A stretch of 37,290 bases of DNA, from the NCBI GenBank assembly GCA_016178055.1, contig JACOUC010000080.1:1-37290 (forward strand). The letters run 5' to 3'. The stretch is from Chlamydiota bacterium (GTDB lineage: Bacteria > Auribacterota > JACPWU01). A program made the position numbers and the translations under genes. The notes beneath the pieces are model-generated. The model saw only the letters and a list, made by a program, of their open reading frames with translations. It was not told the DNA's origin and ran no database searches. This document shows, piece after piece, positions 1 to 7,664 of this stretch; positions within the stretch are counted from its first letter, which is position 1, and every line of letters begins with the position of its first letter.

Positions 1-213
1 GGCAATGGCCTCTTCTTGGGGTAACTCTGTACGCAATGCGTAAAGGCCATTTCTGATTTTAAGGAAAAGGTTATCACAATGGTCCTTGATGAACTCTTGC
101 GTTGCCCGAAGTGATACGTCAAAAATACGCTGGAAATCGAGGGGTGAAAAAAGGCGGATGCCTTTTGTTTGAAGATATTGTTGAACAAATAAAGGTTTAA
201 GTTTTCGCTCCAT
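1..213 (-). CDS. AbiEi-like antitoxin/regulator, N-terminal part (cut by window edge)
   Basis: An open minus-strand frame of 71 codons begins with ATG at 213 and runs off the left edge. The peptide has a short helical N-terminus, then a stretch (SPLDFQRIFDVSLRATQEF) followed by NGLYALRTELP. This resembles the winged-helix N-terminal domain of AbiEi-family antitoxins, in which a helix-turn-helix is followed by a G-L-Y-x-L strand. In that family the protein represses its own operon and neutralises an AbiEii nucleotidyltransferase toxin; any partner would lie beyond the left edge. The call rests on motif resemblance in a fragment, so another winged-helix regulator is possible. It lies downstream of cysC on the same strand with 111 bases between. 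Confidence 0.5.
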   Translation of the reverse strand, partial: MERKLKPLFVQQYLQTKGIRLFSPLDFQRIFDVSLRATQEFIKDHCDNLFLKIRNGLYALRTELPQEEAIA

Positions 214-324
214 ATAGCGCTAAATATTAAACGTATTATTAAGGCTATTTTAGTCCCTTTCCCAAAAGATGCAAGTTTTTTATTGGACCTGTTTTGTCTG
301 TGGAGATTGCTTGAGGGCTTTCAA

Positions 325-894
325 TTAAAGTTGTGTTTGATTTGCCTTCCACTTTTCTAATTCTATTTTTGTGAGGTATTGAAGCTCATAAAGTTTTTCC
401 ATGATTCTTTGAACACTCTCTTCGATAGATTCTTTGTCCGAATGGATGATGATTTCGGGATGAAGAGGCGCTTCGTAGGGATCTGAAATTCCGGTGAAAT
501 TTTTTACTTCTCCTGCCAGGGCCTTTTTATAAAGGTCTTTCACATCGCGTTGGGTCAGCATTTCAACGGAGCACTTCACGTAAATTTCTACAAAATTTCC
601 GATCTCTTTTCGAATCTCGTCCCGCACGTCTCGGTAGGGAGAAATCACGGCCGAAATGGCGATCACGTCATTTCGAGTGAGGAGTTGGCAGAGAAAACCA
701 ATCCGGCGAATATTGATGTCACGGTCTTCTTTCGAGAATCCTAACCCCTTACTGAGATGGGTTCGGACAATGTCGCCATCAAGGACTTCAACTTTTCGAC
801 CTAGATTTTTGAGAATCTTTTCGATGATTTTAGAAAGGGTTGATTTTCCAGAACCGGAAAGCCCTGTAAACCACAATGTGAAACCGCTGGACAT
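325..894 (-). CDS. cysC: Adenylylsulfate (APS) kinase
   Basis: APS kinase phosphorylates adenosine 5'-phosphosulfate to PAPS in the cytoplasm, a step of sulfate assimilation or sulfation. The 189-residue length is normal for a free-standing CysC. The Walker A loop is GLSGSGKST at residues 11-19, DGD is at 39-41, and the family motifs ISPYRDVRDEIR and KALAGEVKNFTGI follow, so the enzyme looks intact. It is the last gene of the minus-strand run thrC-like, ThiS-like, NIL, cysC. The SAM riboswitch upstream of that run suggests the gene is repressed when S-adenosylmethionine is plentiful, if the operon is transcribed as one unit. The ribosome-binding site before the ATG at 894 is weak (GAAAG). Confidence 0.93.
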   Translation of the reverse strand: MSSGFTLWFTGLSGSGKSTLSKIIEKILKNLGRKVEVLDGDIVRTHLSKGLGFSKEDRDINIRRIGFLCQLLTRNDVIAISAVISPYRDVRDEIRKEIGNFVEIYVKCSVEMLTQRDVKDLYKKALAGEVKNFTGISDPYEAPLHPEIIIHSDKESIEESVQRIMEKLYELQYLTKIELEKWKANQTQL

Positions 895-949
895 AAAACT
901 TTCTTTGATTTTTTACTTATCGCTTACAACTTATAACTTATAACTGTTT

Positions 950-1189
950 TTACTCCACCACATCGTGTTCGATGGGTTTAACTTTAATCCCAAGATCTTT
1001 GAGGTGTTTAATGGCTTTTTCGACCTCTTCTTTTTCTCCATCCATTTCTAAAGCGATCAGGCCAACACCTGTGCTCACACTGGCGCTTCGAACGTTGGTC
1101 ACGACCTTAAACTTGTGACCCAGTTCATAGATCACAGGTTCTTTGATGAGAATTTCTGGAAATGTTAAATATACTTTTCGCTTAATCAT
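950..1189 (-). CDS. NIL domain protein
   Basis: A 79-residue protein that is essentially one NIL domain, the small ferredoxin-like fold found at the C-terminus of methionine ABC transporter ATPases and in free-standing proteins of homocysteine and sulfur metabolism. The pattern is a first strand (KRKVYLTFPE), an EPVIYELGHKFKVVTNVRSA segment and a last strand near IKVKPIEHDVVE. No iron-sulfur cysteines are present, so it lacks the ferredoxin half seen in some relatives. It starts 6 bases after the sulfur-carrier gene ends, which suggests translational coupling. Its place between a sulfur carrier and APS kinase under a SAM riboswitch points to sulfur transfer or methionine sensing; the exact role is inferred. 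Confidence 0.8.
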   Translation of the reverse strand: MIKRKVYLTFPEILIKEPVIYELGHKFKVVTNVRSASVSTGVGLIALEMDGEKEEVEKAIKHLKDLGIKVKPIEHDVVE

Positions 1190-1195
1190 AACGTT

Positions 1196-1495
1196 TTACC
1201 GATAGTTCTCCCTGGACAGTTTTCCTCCTGCAATCGCAGGAACAATGGAAATGTCGTCTCCATCTTTCAGAGCCGTTTTTAAATTTTCTTTAAATCGAAT
1301 ATCTTCTTCATTGATAAAAATATTAATGAATTTTCGAACATTGCCTGTTTCATCGCAAAGTCGACCTTTCATCCCTGGAAAGTTCTTTTCAAGATTTTCG
1401 ATGAGTTCAGAAATATTTTTAGCAGTCGCTTGAATCTCTCCCTGTCCATTCGTAATTTTTCTTAAAGGTGTTGGAACTCTTACAATCACTGACAT
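1196..1495 (-). CDS. ThiS/MoaD-family sulfur carrier protein with masked GG terminus
   Basis: A 99-residue ubiquitin-fold sulfur carrier. It opens with a beta strand (SVIVRVPTPLRKI) and has the family pattern ISELIENLEKNFPGMKGRL, then NIFINEEDIR and DGDDISIVPAIAGG. The Gly-Gly that would carry a thiocarboxylate is at residues 90-91 and is followed by eight extra residues (KLSRENYR). Canonical ThiS and MoaD end exactly at GG, so a protease step or recoding would be needed to expose it. Protein-thiocarboxylate routes to cysteine (CysO) and to homocysteine (HcyS in Wolinella) are established precedents. Its position after a PLP enzyme in a SAM-riboswitch operon suggests it donates sulfide to a phosphohomoserine-type acceptor; that is inference. 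Confidence 0.85.
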   Translation of the reverse strand: MSVIVRVPTPLRKITNGQGEIQATAKNISELIENLEKNFPGMKGRLCDETGNVRKFINIFINEEDIRFKENLKTALKDGDDISIVPAIAGGKLSRENYR

Positions 1496-1576
1496 ATCTT
1501 TATCCCTCCATGGATGATTATTTTAAGGTTTGATTTCTGTTGCCATGAACTTTCGTCCACTTCACTGCATGAAGTT

Positions 1577-1661
1577 AGTCCATAGTCGACAGTCAACGGT
1601 CGACAGTTTTAAAAGAAGTATTTATTTTCTATGGACTGTAGACCGTTGACTATGGACTCGT
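1577..1661. repeat. Inverted repeat built from a GTCCATAGTC-like word
   Basis: The left arm (1577-1607) and right arm (1631-1661) are imperfect reverse complements made of reiterated words such as GTCGAC, GTCAACGGT and TCCATAG, around an AT-rich loop. It fills most of the gap between the thrC-like and ThiS-like genes. The reverse complement of 1631-1659 matches 10284-10312 inside tonB at 27 of 29 bases, so this is a dispersed repeat. It could also form a hairpin between the two genes in the operon transcript. Confidence 0.85.
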
Positions 1662-1680
1662 TTTCATTTTTGATTTTGTG

Positions 1681-2943
1681 TTAACTTTTGTATATTCTAT
1701 CAAAATCTGAAAGTTTTGCATCAATCACTTGAGGTTCTCCGACTTTTCCAATCAGGGCCTCTTGTGTTTTTAAACCATTTCCGGTAATGCACAATACAAC
1801 ACACTCATCCTTAGGAATATGCCCTGAACGAATGAGTTTCTGGAGTGTTGCCAAGGTGACGCCACCCGCAGTTTCTGTGAAAATACCTTCGGTCACAGCG
1901 AGGAGTTTCATTGCATCTACAATCTCTTCATCCGTTGCGGCATCGGCCCATCCACCCGTTTCTTTGATGGTTTTAATCGCATAATATCCATCGGCTGGGT
2001 TTCCAATAGCGAGAGATTTCGCAATGGTGTTTGGTTTTTCAGGTTTAAAAAGCTCGTGACCGGCTTTAACGGCATGGACGATGGGGGCACAGCCTTCCGC
2101 TTGAGCGCCATAGATTTTTGTAGAGGCATCCTCCACCAAACCCAATTCATAGAATTCTTTCATGGCCTTTCGGACCTTGGTAATGAGCGATCCCCCGGCC
2201 ATGGGAACGACGATGTGTTGTGGGGTACGCCAACCCATTTGTTCCATAATTTCATAGGTATAGGTCTTTGACCCTTCGCCATAAAAGGGGCGAATATTGA
2301 TGTTTACAAATGCCCATCCGTATTTATCTGCAATCTCGCTCGAGAGACGATTGACTTCATCATACGTCCCTCGAATTCCGACCAAATGGGTTCCGAAAAC
2401 AAGGGTGCCCAGCACTTTCCCTTGCTCGAGATCTGCCGGAATAAAAATATAACTTTCAAGCCCTGCATGGGCCGCATTAGCTGCGACAGAATTTGCCAAA
2501 TTTCCCGTTGATGCACAGGCGACCACCTTAAATCCAAATTCCTTTGCCTTAGAAAGGGCAACGGCTACGACACGGTCTTTGAAGGACAATGTCGGATGAT
2601 TCACCGCATCATTTTTAATATAGAGTTCTTTTAAACCTAGAAATTCAGCGAGTCTTTTCGATCTAAAAAAAGGAGTAAACCCGACCTCAAGGCCTACGGT
2701 GGGGGCTTGACTTAGGGGAAGGAGCTCTTGATAGCGCCACATCGTGGTTTTTCGTGAATGAATCACTTCACGCGTGAGCACTTTCTTGATCGCAGCATAA
2801 TCATAAACAACTTCAAGGGGGCCAAAACAATCTTCGCAGACATGAACCGGTTCTAGGGAATATTCTTTTTGGCATTCGCGACATTTCAGCCCAAGGGTAT
2901 AAGATTGTGTTCCAGTTGAATGAGCGGTTGTGGATATCTTCAC
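1681..2943 (-). CDS. thrC: Threonine synthase-like PLP enzyme with N-terminal zinc ribbon
   Basis: A 420-residue fold-type II PLP enzyme. Residues 21-39 hold a C-x2-C ... C-x2-C zinc ribbon, as in many threonine synthases. The lysine that binds PLP lies in HPTLSFKDRVV, and the glycine-rich phosphate site follows in ASTGNLANSVAANAA. Threonine synthase converts O-phosphohomoserine to threonine. Here a SAM-I riboswitch precedes the gene and a sulfur carrier, NIL protein and APS kinase follow. An alternative is that it uses protein thiocarboxylate and phosphohomoserine to make homocysteine. Sequence alone does not separate the two. The start is taken as GTG at 2943, with AGGGG about 10 bases upstream. 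Confidence 0.85.
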   Translation of the reverse strand: MKISTTAHSTGTQSYTLGLKCRECQKEYSLEPVHVCEDCFGPLEVVYDYAAIKKVLTREVIHSRKTTMWRYQELLPLSQAPTVGLEVGFTPFFRSKRLAEFLGLKELYIKNDAVNHPTLSFKDRVVAVALSKAKEFGFKVVACASTGNLANSVAANAAHAGLESYIFIPADLEQGKVLGTLVFGTHLVGIRGTYDEVNRLSSEIADKYGWAFVNINIRPFYGEGSKTYTYEIMEQMGWRTPQHIVVPMAGGSLITKVRKAMKEFYELGLVEDASTKIYGAQAEGCAPIVHAVKAGHELFKPEKPNTIAKSLAIGNPADGYYAIKTIKETGGWADAATDEEIVDAMKLLAVTEGIFTETAGGVTLATLQKLIRSGHIPKDECVVLCITGNGLKTQEALIGKVGEPQVIDAKLSDFDRIYKS

Positions 2944-2981
2944 CTCGTTCGATCCCCTGATTCTATGAATTTAAGAAAAAT

Positions 2982-3013
2982 TAAAAAAAAACCTCTTCTG
3001 ATAAGAAGAGGCT
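2982..3013 (-). terminator. Intrinsic terminator of the SAM-riboswitch leader
   Basis: On the minus strand a perfect 8-bp stem, CCTCTTCT with loop TATC and AGAAGAGG, is followed by a run of nine T. It lies between the SAM aptamer and the thrC-like start codon, where the expression platform of a SAM-I riboswitch would be. The aptamer's 3' side (TCTCTTAT) is complementary to ATAAGAGA just before the hairpin, giving a plausible antiterminator pairing. Confidence 0.9.
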
Positions 3014-3077
3014 TGAATTCTCCTCTCTTATCTTTCTCTTTATTAAGTTTAAAAGTTTAATAAAAACCTAAAAATAA

Positions 3078-3172
3078 TAAGAGAAGGAATTAGCACCTGA
3101 CCCCCGACGTACATCAGGGCGGTTGCCGTGGCATCATCGGGCCTTTCCCTCAGCCACTCTCGATAAGAGTTT
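3078..3172 (-). promoter_or_regulatory. SAM-I (S-box) riboswitch aptamer
   Basis: Read on the minus strand, the element contains the S-box signature blocks in order: CTCTTATCGAGAG, GGCTGAGGGAAAGGCCCGATG, CACGGCAACC, a variable stem (GCCCTGATGTACGTCGGGGGTC), then AGGTGCTAATTCC. These are the conserved core of the SAM-I family, which binds S-adenosylmethionine and turns off downstream genes. A terminator hairpin sits about 65 bases downstream, before the thrC-like gene. The riboswitch implies the operon serves methionine or sulfur supply. No convincing promoter was identified upstream. Confidence 0.95.
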
Positions 3173-3340
3173 ATATCTGACATCCTCCCATAAAGGGACA
3201 TTTGACGTCAAGAATAATTATTAAGAAATAATATAAGAAATGAGATGGAAATAGAGATTGACCTTCTTGCTTGATGTTGATAATGTACTCGCAAATTTAA
3301 GTTGTTTTAGGGTAAATGTTTAAACGAGAAAGGCAGTATA

Positions 3341-4111
3341 TTGCATCTTTTTGATTGTTCCTGGCTGGCTCTCTTTTTAACTGTTTTTATTTCGGGGCAT
3401 TTTACAGTTGCCTGCGTTTCTCTCTATTTACATCGTGAGCAAACCCATCAAGCCCTTGTTTTTAGTCCATGGGTTTCAGTTCCGATGCGTGTGTGGCTTT
3501 GGATTTCGACCGGGATGGTCACCAAAGAATGGGTGGCTTGTCACCGTAAACATCATGCCTATGTCGATCGGGAAGGCGATCCGCACAGTCCTGTTCTTCA
3601 GGGGCTTTTTTTAGTCCTTTTTTTTGGTGTAAGTCTTTATCGAAAAGCGTTTAAGGACCCATCGATTCTTAAAGAATTTGGAAAAGGGACGCCTGAAGAC
3701 TGGTTAGAAAAAAAAATTCTTACCCCCTATCACAAATGGGGCATTTTCATTCTTCTCGGTTTGGACATCCTTTTTCTGGGGTTGATATCAGGAGGCTTAG
3801 TGTGGGGTCTTCAAATGACCTGGGTTCCTTTCTGGGGAGCAGGGGTCGTCAATGGCGTTGGGCATAAATTTGGATATCGCAATTTTGAAACCAAAGACTA
3901 CAGTAAAAATGTTGTGCCTGTCGGCGTTTGGCTTTCAGGAGAAGAACTTCACAATAATCATCATTATCAACCGAGCAATCCAAAGTTCTCCGCAAAATGG
4001 TTTGAATTTGATATGGGCTGGCTTTATATCAAGCTTTTTCAAAATCTAGGGCTGGCTAATTTATCAAAACCTTCTCAAGAAAAACTCACCTTAGCTGCAT
4101 CATTGAATTGA
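3341..4111 (+). CDS. Membrane fatty-acid desaturase (delta-9, acyl-CoA desaturase type)
   Basis: An integral membrane di-iron enzyme that introduces a cis double bond into acyl chains for membrane fluidity. All three histidine boxes are present: HREQTH at residues 31-36, HRKHH at 68-72 and HNNHH at 204-208, plus the conserved NGVGH around 171-175. Hydrophobic segments flank the boxes (residues 7-30, 84-99 and 134-170). At 256 residues it is a compact member, lacking the cytochrome b5 tail of eukaryotic homologues. The start is a TTG at 3341 with GAGAAAGG about 8 bases upstream; the ATG at 3316 is in another frame. It has no obvious operon partner. Confidence 0.9.
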   Translation: MHLFDCSWLALFLTVFISGHFTVACVSLYLHREQTHQALVFSPWVSVPMRVWLWISTGMVTKEWVACHRKHHAYVDREGDPHSPVLQGLFLVLFFGVSLYRKAFKDPSILKEFGKGTPEDWLEKKILTPYHKWGIFILLGLDILFLGLISGGLVWGLQMTWVPFWGAGVVNGVGHKFGYRNFETKDYSKNVVPVGVWLSGEELHNNHHYQPSNPKFSAKWFEFDMGWLYIKLFQNLGLANLSKPSQEKLTLAASLN

Positions 4112-4310
4112 TAAATGTTTTTTGCGCAAATTTGTTCTAACTCTTCTGATGTCAAGGCCATTTAACATACAATTTTGAACTTTTTCCTAAATTTTTCCCC
4201 TCATTATTTTTATATTTTTTTTTACCTATTTTCTATTTGAGGTGTCTATACTATTGGGAAAAGTGTAGCAAGAAAGCCTTCGTTTATCTCTTGGGAATGA
4301 GATAAAAATG

Positions 4311-4345
4311 AGTAACTGGTAACCGGTAACTGGCAACCGGTGACC
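4311..4345. repeat. GGTAAC-word repeat next to the sigma factor start
   Basis: Reiterated variants of GGTAAC and GGCAACCGGTGACC run from 4311 to 4345, just ahead of the sigma-factor ribosome-binding site (GAGGAAC). The same word makes up the longer array at 6915-7020, so this is a short member of that dispersed family. Confidence 0.7.
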
Positions 4346-4362
4346 CGAATAAGCGAGGAACG

Positions 4363-4911
4363 ATGGAAGAACTATTAGATCAGGCGCTTTTAAAACGCTT
4401 TGTTGAAAAGGACGAGTCGGCTTTTGATGAGCTGGTTCTTCGGTATCGGAATTCAACTTATAACTTGGTCTTGAGTGTGGTAGCGGATATGGAATTGGCC
4501 TGGGAAACAACTCAAGGCATTTTTATTGCAGTCTATCAAGAGTTGAAAAAGAATCGTCTGAAATGTTCGGTTGCAGTTTTGATTTATCGTGTTGCTGTTG
4601 ATTATGCTGTCAGTTTATTTGGGAAGAGGAAAAAGGCTGGTATTTTTTCAGGGGATGAAAGAGGATGGATCAAAGAAGTCAATGGTGATGAAGCGATTAC
4701 TGTTTCTACACCTCTCCATCTGATGAAGGAAGAGATTTTTAATGAGGGATTTGAAAGGTTATCAAGGATGCAAAAGTTGGTGATAATTCTGAGGCATTTT
4801 GGGAGTCTTTCATTTGAGGAAATGAGCGAAGTACTCGAACAGAAAACAGATTATTTAAAGGTCGTGCATTATCGGGCCATTAAGGTTTTAAGAAAGGCCT
4901 GTGAAAGATAG
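4363..4911 (+). CDS. ECF-type RNA polymerase sigma factor
   Basis: A 182-residue sigma-70 family protein with only regions 2 and 4. Region 2 starts near DESAFDELVLRYRNSTYNLV, and its helix ELAWETTQGIFIAVYQEL replaces the usual D-A-x-D-x-x-Q-x-x-F with a variant that still ends in Q-x-x-F-like residues. Region 4 is around residues 130-178 (ERLSRMQKLVIILRHFGSLS, then FEEMSEVL), a helix-turn-helix for -35 recognition. It is followed 8 bases later by a zinc-finger anti-sigma protein, the standard two-gene arrangement. The start has GAGG five bases upstream. The degenerate region 2 suggests a divergent subgroup; its target promoters are unknown. Confidence 0.85.
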   Translation: MEELLDQALLKRFVEKDESAFDELVLRYRNSTYNLVLSVVADMELAWETTQGIFIAVYQELKKNRLKCSVAVLIYRVAVDYAVSLFGKRKKAGIFSGDERGWIKEVNGDEAITVSTPLHLMKEEIFNEGFERLSRMQKLVIILRHFGSLSFEEMSEVLEQKTDYLKVVHYRAIKVLRKACER

Positions 4912-4919
4912 GTGACGAT

Positions 4920-6389
4920 ATGAACTGTCGAGAACTTCCAAGTTATTGGGATGATGATTTAAGAAAAGGGGATTCTCTCCAAAAAGGGAATCTTTGGTCT
5001 CATTTAGATGAGTGCTCCTCTTGTCGAAGAGAATTGATGGCCAACCTTGATATGGTTGATCGGATGAATCAACACAAAGTCCATGTTGAACGTTTCGGTC
5101 GTGATCCAAACGATTATTTTATGTTGGCACTGCGTCGTAAAATTCAGAATCAGAATCAGTATCAGCAAAAGAAACAATTGGCTCTTTGGGTCTTTTTGGG
5201 GAAAGCTGAAGCAGTGTTGATTGCCCTTCTTGTGGTCGGACAGGTCACCGTTTTCCAGAAGCAGAGTTTCTATAGAACTCAAGCCCAAGATTTATTGAAG
5301 AATCAAGCGCAATTGCAAAATTCAATTGCCATGATGGAAACTCAATTAAAGGAAACGAAAGGCCAACCTCTTTCTCAAGATTCAGCCCAGAAGGATGAAA
5401 ATACGCCTTCTTCCGTTGAAGAAAAAAATCAAGAAAACGACTCCTTTCGATTTCAAGCCGCAGATTTATTAGGGAGAGGAGGATTTCTAGAAATTCAAAA
5501 AATATTTCTAGAAAGAAAATTGAGTTTTGAAGCCAAGGTCGAAGAGGAGGTTCAAAGAGAAGCTCAAGCGGGACCCTCTCCTGTCGATGTTGGAGGCGAG
5601 CAAGATTTTCAAGAAGATCTTGAGGGCGATCCAGAAAAGAATCCAGACAATTCTTCGCAGCCCCCTCCAGAGGATTCTCCCAATCCGATTTTAGAGGATT
5701 CGGATCCAATGAAAGGGTTCCATCCTCCCTCAGGTGTTGTGCTTCATTCTAAGATTATTCCCGCCACAGTGATAATAGGCGTTTGGAGTTTTACTCAATA
5801 TGAATCTTTAAATTCTTCAATGAAAAAAGAAATGGGAGAACCTCTTCCCTTTTCTGGAAGAACGATTTCAATGAATTTTTTGACTGAACTGAAGGGAGGG
5901 AATTCTCTTAAAGAAAATCATTTTCAAATAGATAATATGAAGGGTTTAAAAAATGAGCTTCAAACCTTTTTGAAAGGGCCCGTTCCACTCCCTGATATTG
6001 GAAAGGGGGATTTTAAAAAGGGTATTGTTTCTCCTCTTGAGCTAAAAAATCACGCTTCAATGGGAGTGATAAAAGGCGAGGGGATTTCCCCCGCACTCCA
6101 AGCTTCTTCTCCTTCCTCTCTAAAGGATGTTGTGAGTGTCGTAACGAGCGGTCTTGATTCAGCAAAGGGTCCGGTCAAAGATCATCATCCCATAGTGAAT
6201 CCTCCTCGAGTCCCTGTAGACTTAAGGGAGCCGTTACCTCTTCCGCAGTTGAGACCCGAAGGGGGGAATTCTGGGGTGGTTCCAGAACCAGGGAGGGATT
6301 CAGGTAAAATAATGAAGGATAATTTTTCTGGGGCAAATTCAGACGAACGTCCTCGACCTAGTTTAAAGGACGATTTTTCGAGAAAATGA
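4920..6389 (+). CDS. Zinc-finger anti-sigma factor with long extracytoplasmic tail
   Basis: A 489-residue membrane protein partnered with the sigma factor just upstream. The N-terminal cytoplasmic part has the anti-sigma zinc motif C3, H28-x3-C32-x2-C35 (HLDECSSCRREL). One membrane segment lies around residues 86-110 (LALWVFLGKAEAVLIALLVV). The remaining roughly 375 residues are a low-complexity, glutamine-, proline- and charge-rich periplasmic region with no recognised domain. Such proteins hold the sigma factor inactive at the membrane until a signal triggers proteolysis. The tail resembles in composition that of the unknown secreted protein at 25689-26987. No envelope-sensing domain can be named. 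Confidence 0.8.
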   Translation: MNCRELPSYWDDDLRKGDSLQKGNLWSHLDECSSCRRELMANLDMVDRMNQHKVHVERFGRDPNDYFMLALRRKIQNQNQYQQKKQLALWVFLGKAEAVLIALLVVGQVTVFQKQSFYRTQAQDLLKNQAQLQNSIAMMETQLKETKGQPLSQDSAQKDENTPSSVEEKNQENDSFRFQAADLLGRGGFLEIQKIFLERKLSFEAKVEEEVQREAQAGPSPVDVGGEQDFQEDLEGDPEKNPDNSSQPPPEDSPNPILEDSDPMKGFHPPSGVVLHSKIIPATVIIGVWSFTQYESLNSSMKKEMGEPLPFSGRTISMNFLTELKGGNSLKENHFQIDNMKGLKNELQTFLKGPVPLPDIGKGDFKKGIVSPLELKNHASMGVIKGEGISPALQASSPSSLKDVVSVVTSGLDSAKGPVKDHHPIVNPPRVPVDLREPLPLPQLRPEGGNSGVVPEPGRDSGKIMKDNFSGANSDERPRPSLKDDFSRK

Positions 6390-6501
6390 TCACGAAAATG
6401 GTCTACAGTCTACTCTTTTCATTCACTTGAGTGAACGAGAATTTATGATGACAATGATGAAAAATACCTGTGAGGTGTAAAAAGATAATAATTTATTTTG
6501 A

Positions 6502-6531
6502 TTGACATCATCCTTTTAATTAGGATGTAAT
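6502..6531 (+). promoter_or_regulatory. Sigma70-like promoter for the cobalamin riboswitch transcript
   Basis: TTGACA at 6502-6507 and TGTAAT at 6526-6531 are separated by 18 bases; the -35 is perfect and the -10 matches five of six bases. Transcription would start near 6538, just upstream of the riboswitch aptamer. Confidence 0.75.
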
Positions 6532-6545
6532 AATAACGTAATAAA

Positions 6546-6722
6546 AATGTTTATTCTAAGGGAAGTCCGTGAAAATCGGACGCGGCCCCGCCGCTGTAAC
6601 CCAGGCCTTTTTCGAAAAGGAAAAGGAACCTTTTAGCGTGAAAAGCCACTATTCTGACTTGTTGAATGACTTGTTGGGATGGGAAGGCTGCTCGAAGGAC
6701 TGGGAGCCAGAAGACCTGAATA
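6546..6722 (+). promoter_or_regulatory. Cobalamin (B12) riboswitch
   Basis: The conserved blocks appear in order: AAGGGAAGTCCGTGAAAATC, GGACGCGGCCCCGCCGCTGT followed by AACCC (the B12 box region), AAGCCACT, GGGAAGGC, and GAGCCAGAAGACCTG at the 3' side. This is the core of the cobalamin riboswitch family, which senses B12 derivatives and shuts off uptake and synthesis genes. The downstream CobS-like and BtuB-like genes fit this ligand. A strong promoter lies immediately upstream and an intrinsic terminator about 80 bases downstream. Confidence 0.95.
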
Positions 6723-6802
6723 AATAGGATTAAATAAGATGTCCTTCGTGGGAAGGTAAAGATGGAAACGTGTATTTTCGATCGAAAATATAGGATTTTT
6801 CT

Positions 6803-6847
6803 ACCCATTTTTCAACACTCTTAGGGTGTGGAAAGTGGGTTTTTTTA
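6803..6847 (+). terminator. Intrinsic terminator of the cobalamin riboswitch
   Basis: A long stem pairs CCCATTTTTCAACAC with GTGTGGAAAGTGGG around a TCTTAGG loop and is followed by seven T. It lies between the B12 aptamer and the CobS-like gene, where a transcriptional expression platform is expected. Confidence 0.9.
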
Positions 6848-6914
6848 TTCTATTTTTTCTCAAAGATCACTCATGACGACTCTCCCTTTTTCCCTCCCAA
6901 AAATAGTCACCAAT

Positions 6915-7020
6915 TACGGGTTACCTGTTACCGGTCGCCCGTTACGGGTTACGGGTAACGGGTAACAGGTAACGGGTAACCGGTAACAGGTAACAGGTAA
7001 CAGGTAACGGGAGACCGGTA
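6915..7020. repeat. GGTAAC-word inverted/tandem repeat
   Basis: About 105 bases consist of variants of GGTAAC (GGGTAAC, CAGGTAAC, CCGGTAAC) with the opposite orientation (GGGTTACCTGTTACC) at the left end, so the element is both a degenerate tandem array and an inverted repeat. It abuts the CobS-like start codon, and its last copies supply that gene's ribosome-binding site (GGGAG, eight bases before ATG). Related short arrays occur at 4311-4345. Units are too short and lack unique spacers, so this is not CRISPR. Confidence 0.9.
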
Positions 7021-7021
7021 A

Positions 7022-7657
7022 ATGCGCCCCTTTAAAATTGCTCTGGGTCTTTTGACGTTCCTACGTTTCGGGAAAGTTCCTGTGAAGGATGAGGAGTTAT
7101 CACGGGCGGCGGCTTATTTTCCAATGGTAGGGATTCTCATCGGATCTTTATTGGTGTTTTTGGATCAGGGTGTGAAAGAAGGTTTTTTTACCAAGAGACA
7201 TTTTCCAAATGTTTTGGAGGAAAACTTCATTTTGTTTATCGTTTTAACAGCATTTCGTATCTCGAGAGGTCTGGATGAAATTTTTTGGGTTTCGGCGAGG
7301 CTTTTTCAGAGAGTCGTAGGAGTTTTGATTAAGTGTATTTTATTTTGTTGGGTCCCCTCCCCTTTGAGATGGATCACACTTTGCTTAATGACAACTTTTT
7401 CAAGTGGAGCGTTGGTTTTAGCCCTGAGGAAGATGGACGCAAAGAAATGGGAGCTTGAAGACATGCTTTGGTCTTCTCTCATTTGTGTTTTTCTAGCCAT
7501 TGCATGTGGTCCTTTAGGGATTTTTGTTCTAGGCGTGAGTCTGCTTTTTTTAGCAGCCATGTTTCGCCTGGGGCCAGATCGCTTTTTAGGATTAGAAGAA
7601 GGGTTGGAGGGGATGGTGATTGTTGCGGTTATAGGGTTTTATTATTGGGTGAAGTAA
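7022..7657 (+). CDS. CobS-like (cobalamin synthase family) membrane protein, divergent
   Basis: CobS joins adenosylcobinamide-GDP and alpha-ribazole late in B12 assembly. The N-terminus here (LTFLRFGKVPVKDEELSRAA, then YFPMVGILIGSLL) matches the opening of CobS. Five or so hydrophobic segments follow, and the C-terminus is membrane-like. The protein is 211 residues against roughly 250 for CobS. The acidic G-x-x-H-x-D-G-L-A-D-T catalytic block is not visible where it should be; ISRGLDEIFWVSA sits there instead. It may therefore be inactive or repurposed. It is the first gene after the B12 riboswitch and precedes btuB, which supports a B12 link. Its ribosome-binding site comes from the adjacent GGTAAC repeat. 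Confidence 0.65.
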   Translation: MRPFKIALGLLTFLRFGKVPVKDEELSRAAAYFPMVGILIGSLLVFLDQGVKEGFFTKRHFPNVLEENFILFIVLTAFRISRGLDEIFWVSARLFQRVVGVLIKCILFCWVPSPLRWITLCLMTTFSSGALVLALRKMDAKKWELEDMLWSSLICVFLAIACGPLGIFVLGVSLLFLAAMFRLGPDRFLGLEEGLEGMVIVAVIGFYYWVK

Positions 7658-7664
7658 TTAAAAC

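Noticed and set aside
4226-4510. Minus-strand ORF over the sigma-factor start and GGTAAC repeat
   Set aside because: It overlaps a well-supported sigma factor and owes part of its length to the repeat.
6915-7020. Tandem GGTAAC units considered as a CRISPR array
   Set aside because: Units are 6-10 bases, no unique spacers occur and no cas genes are present.
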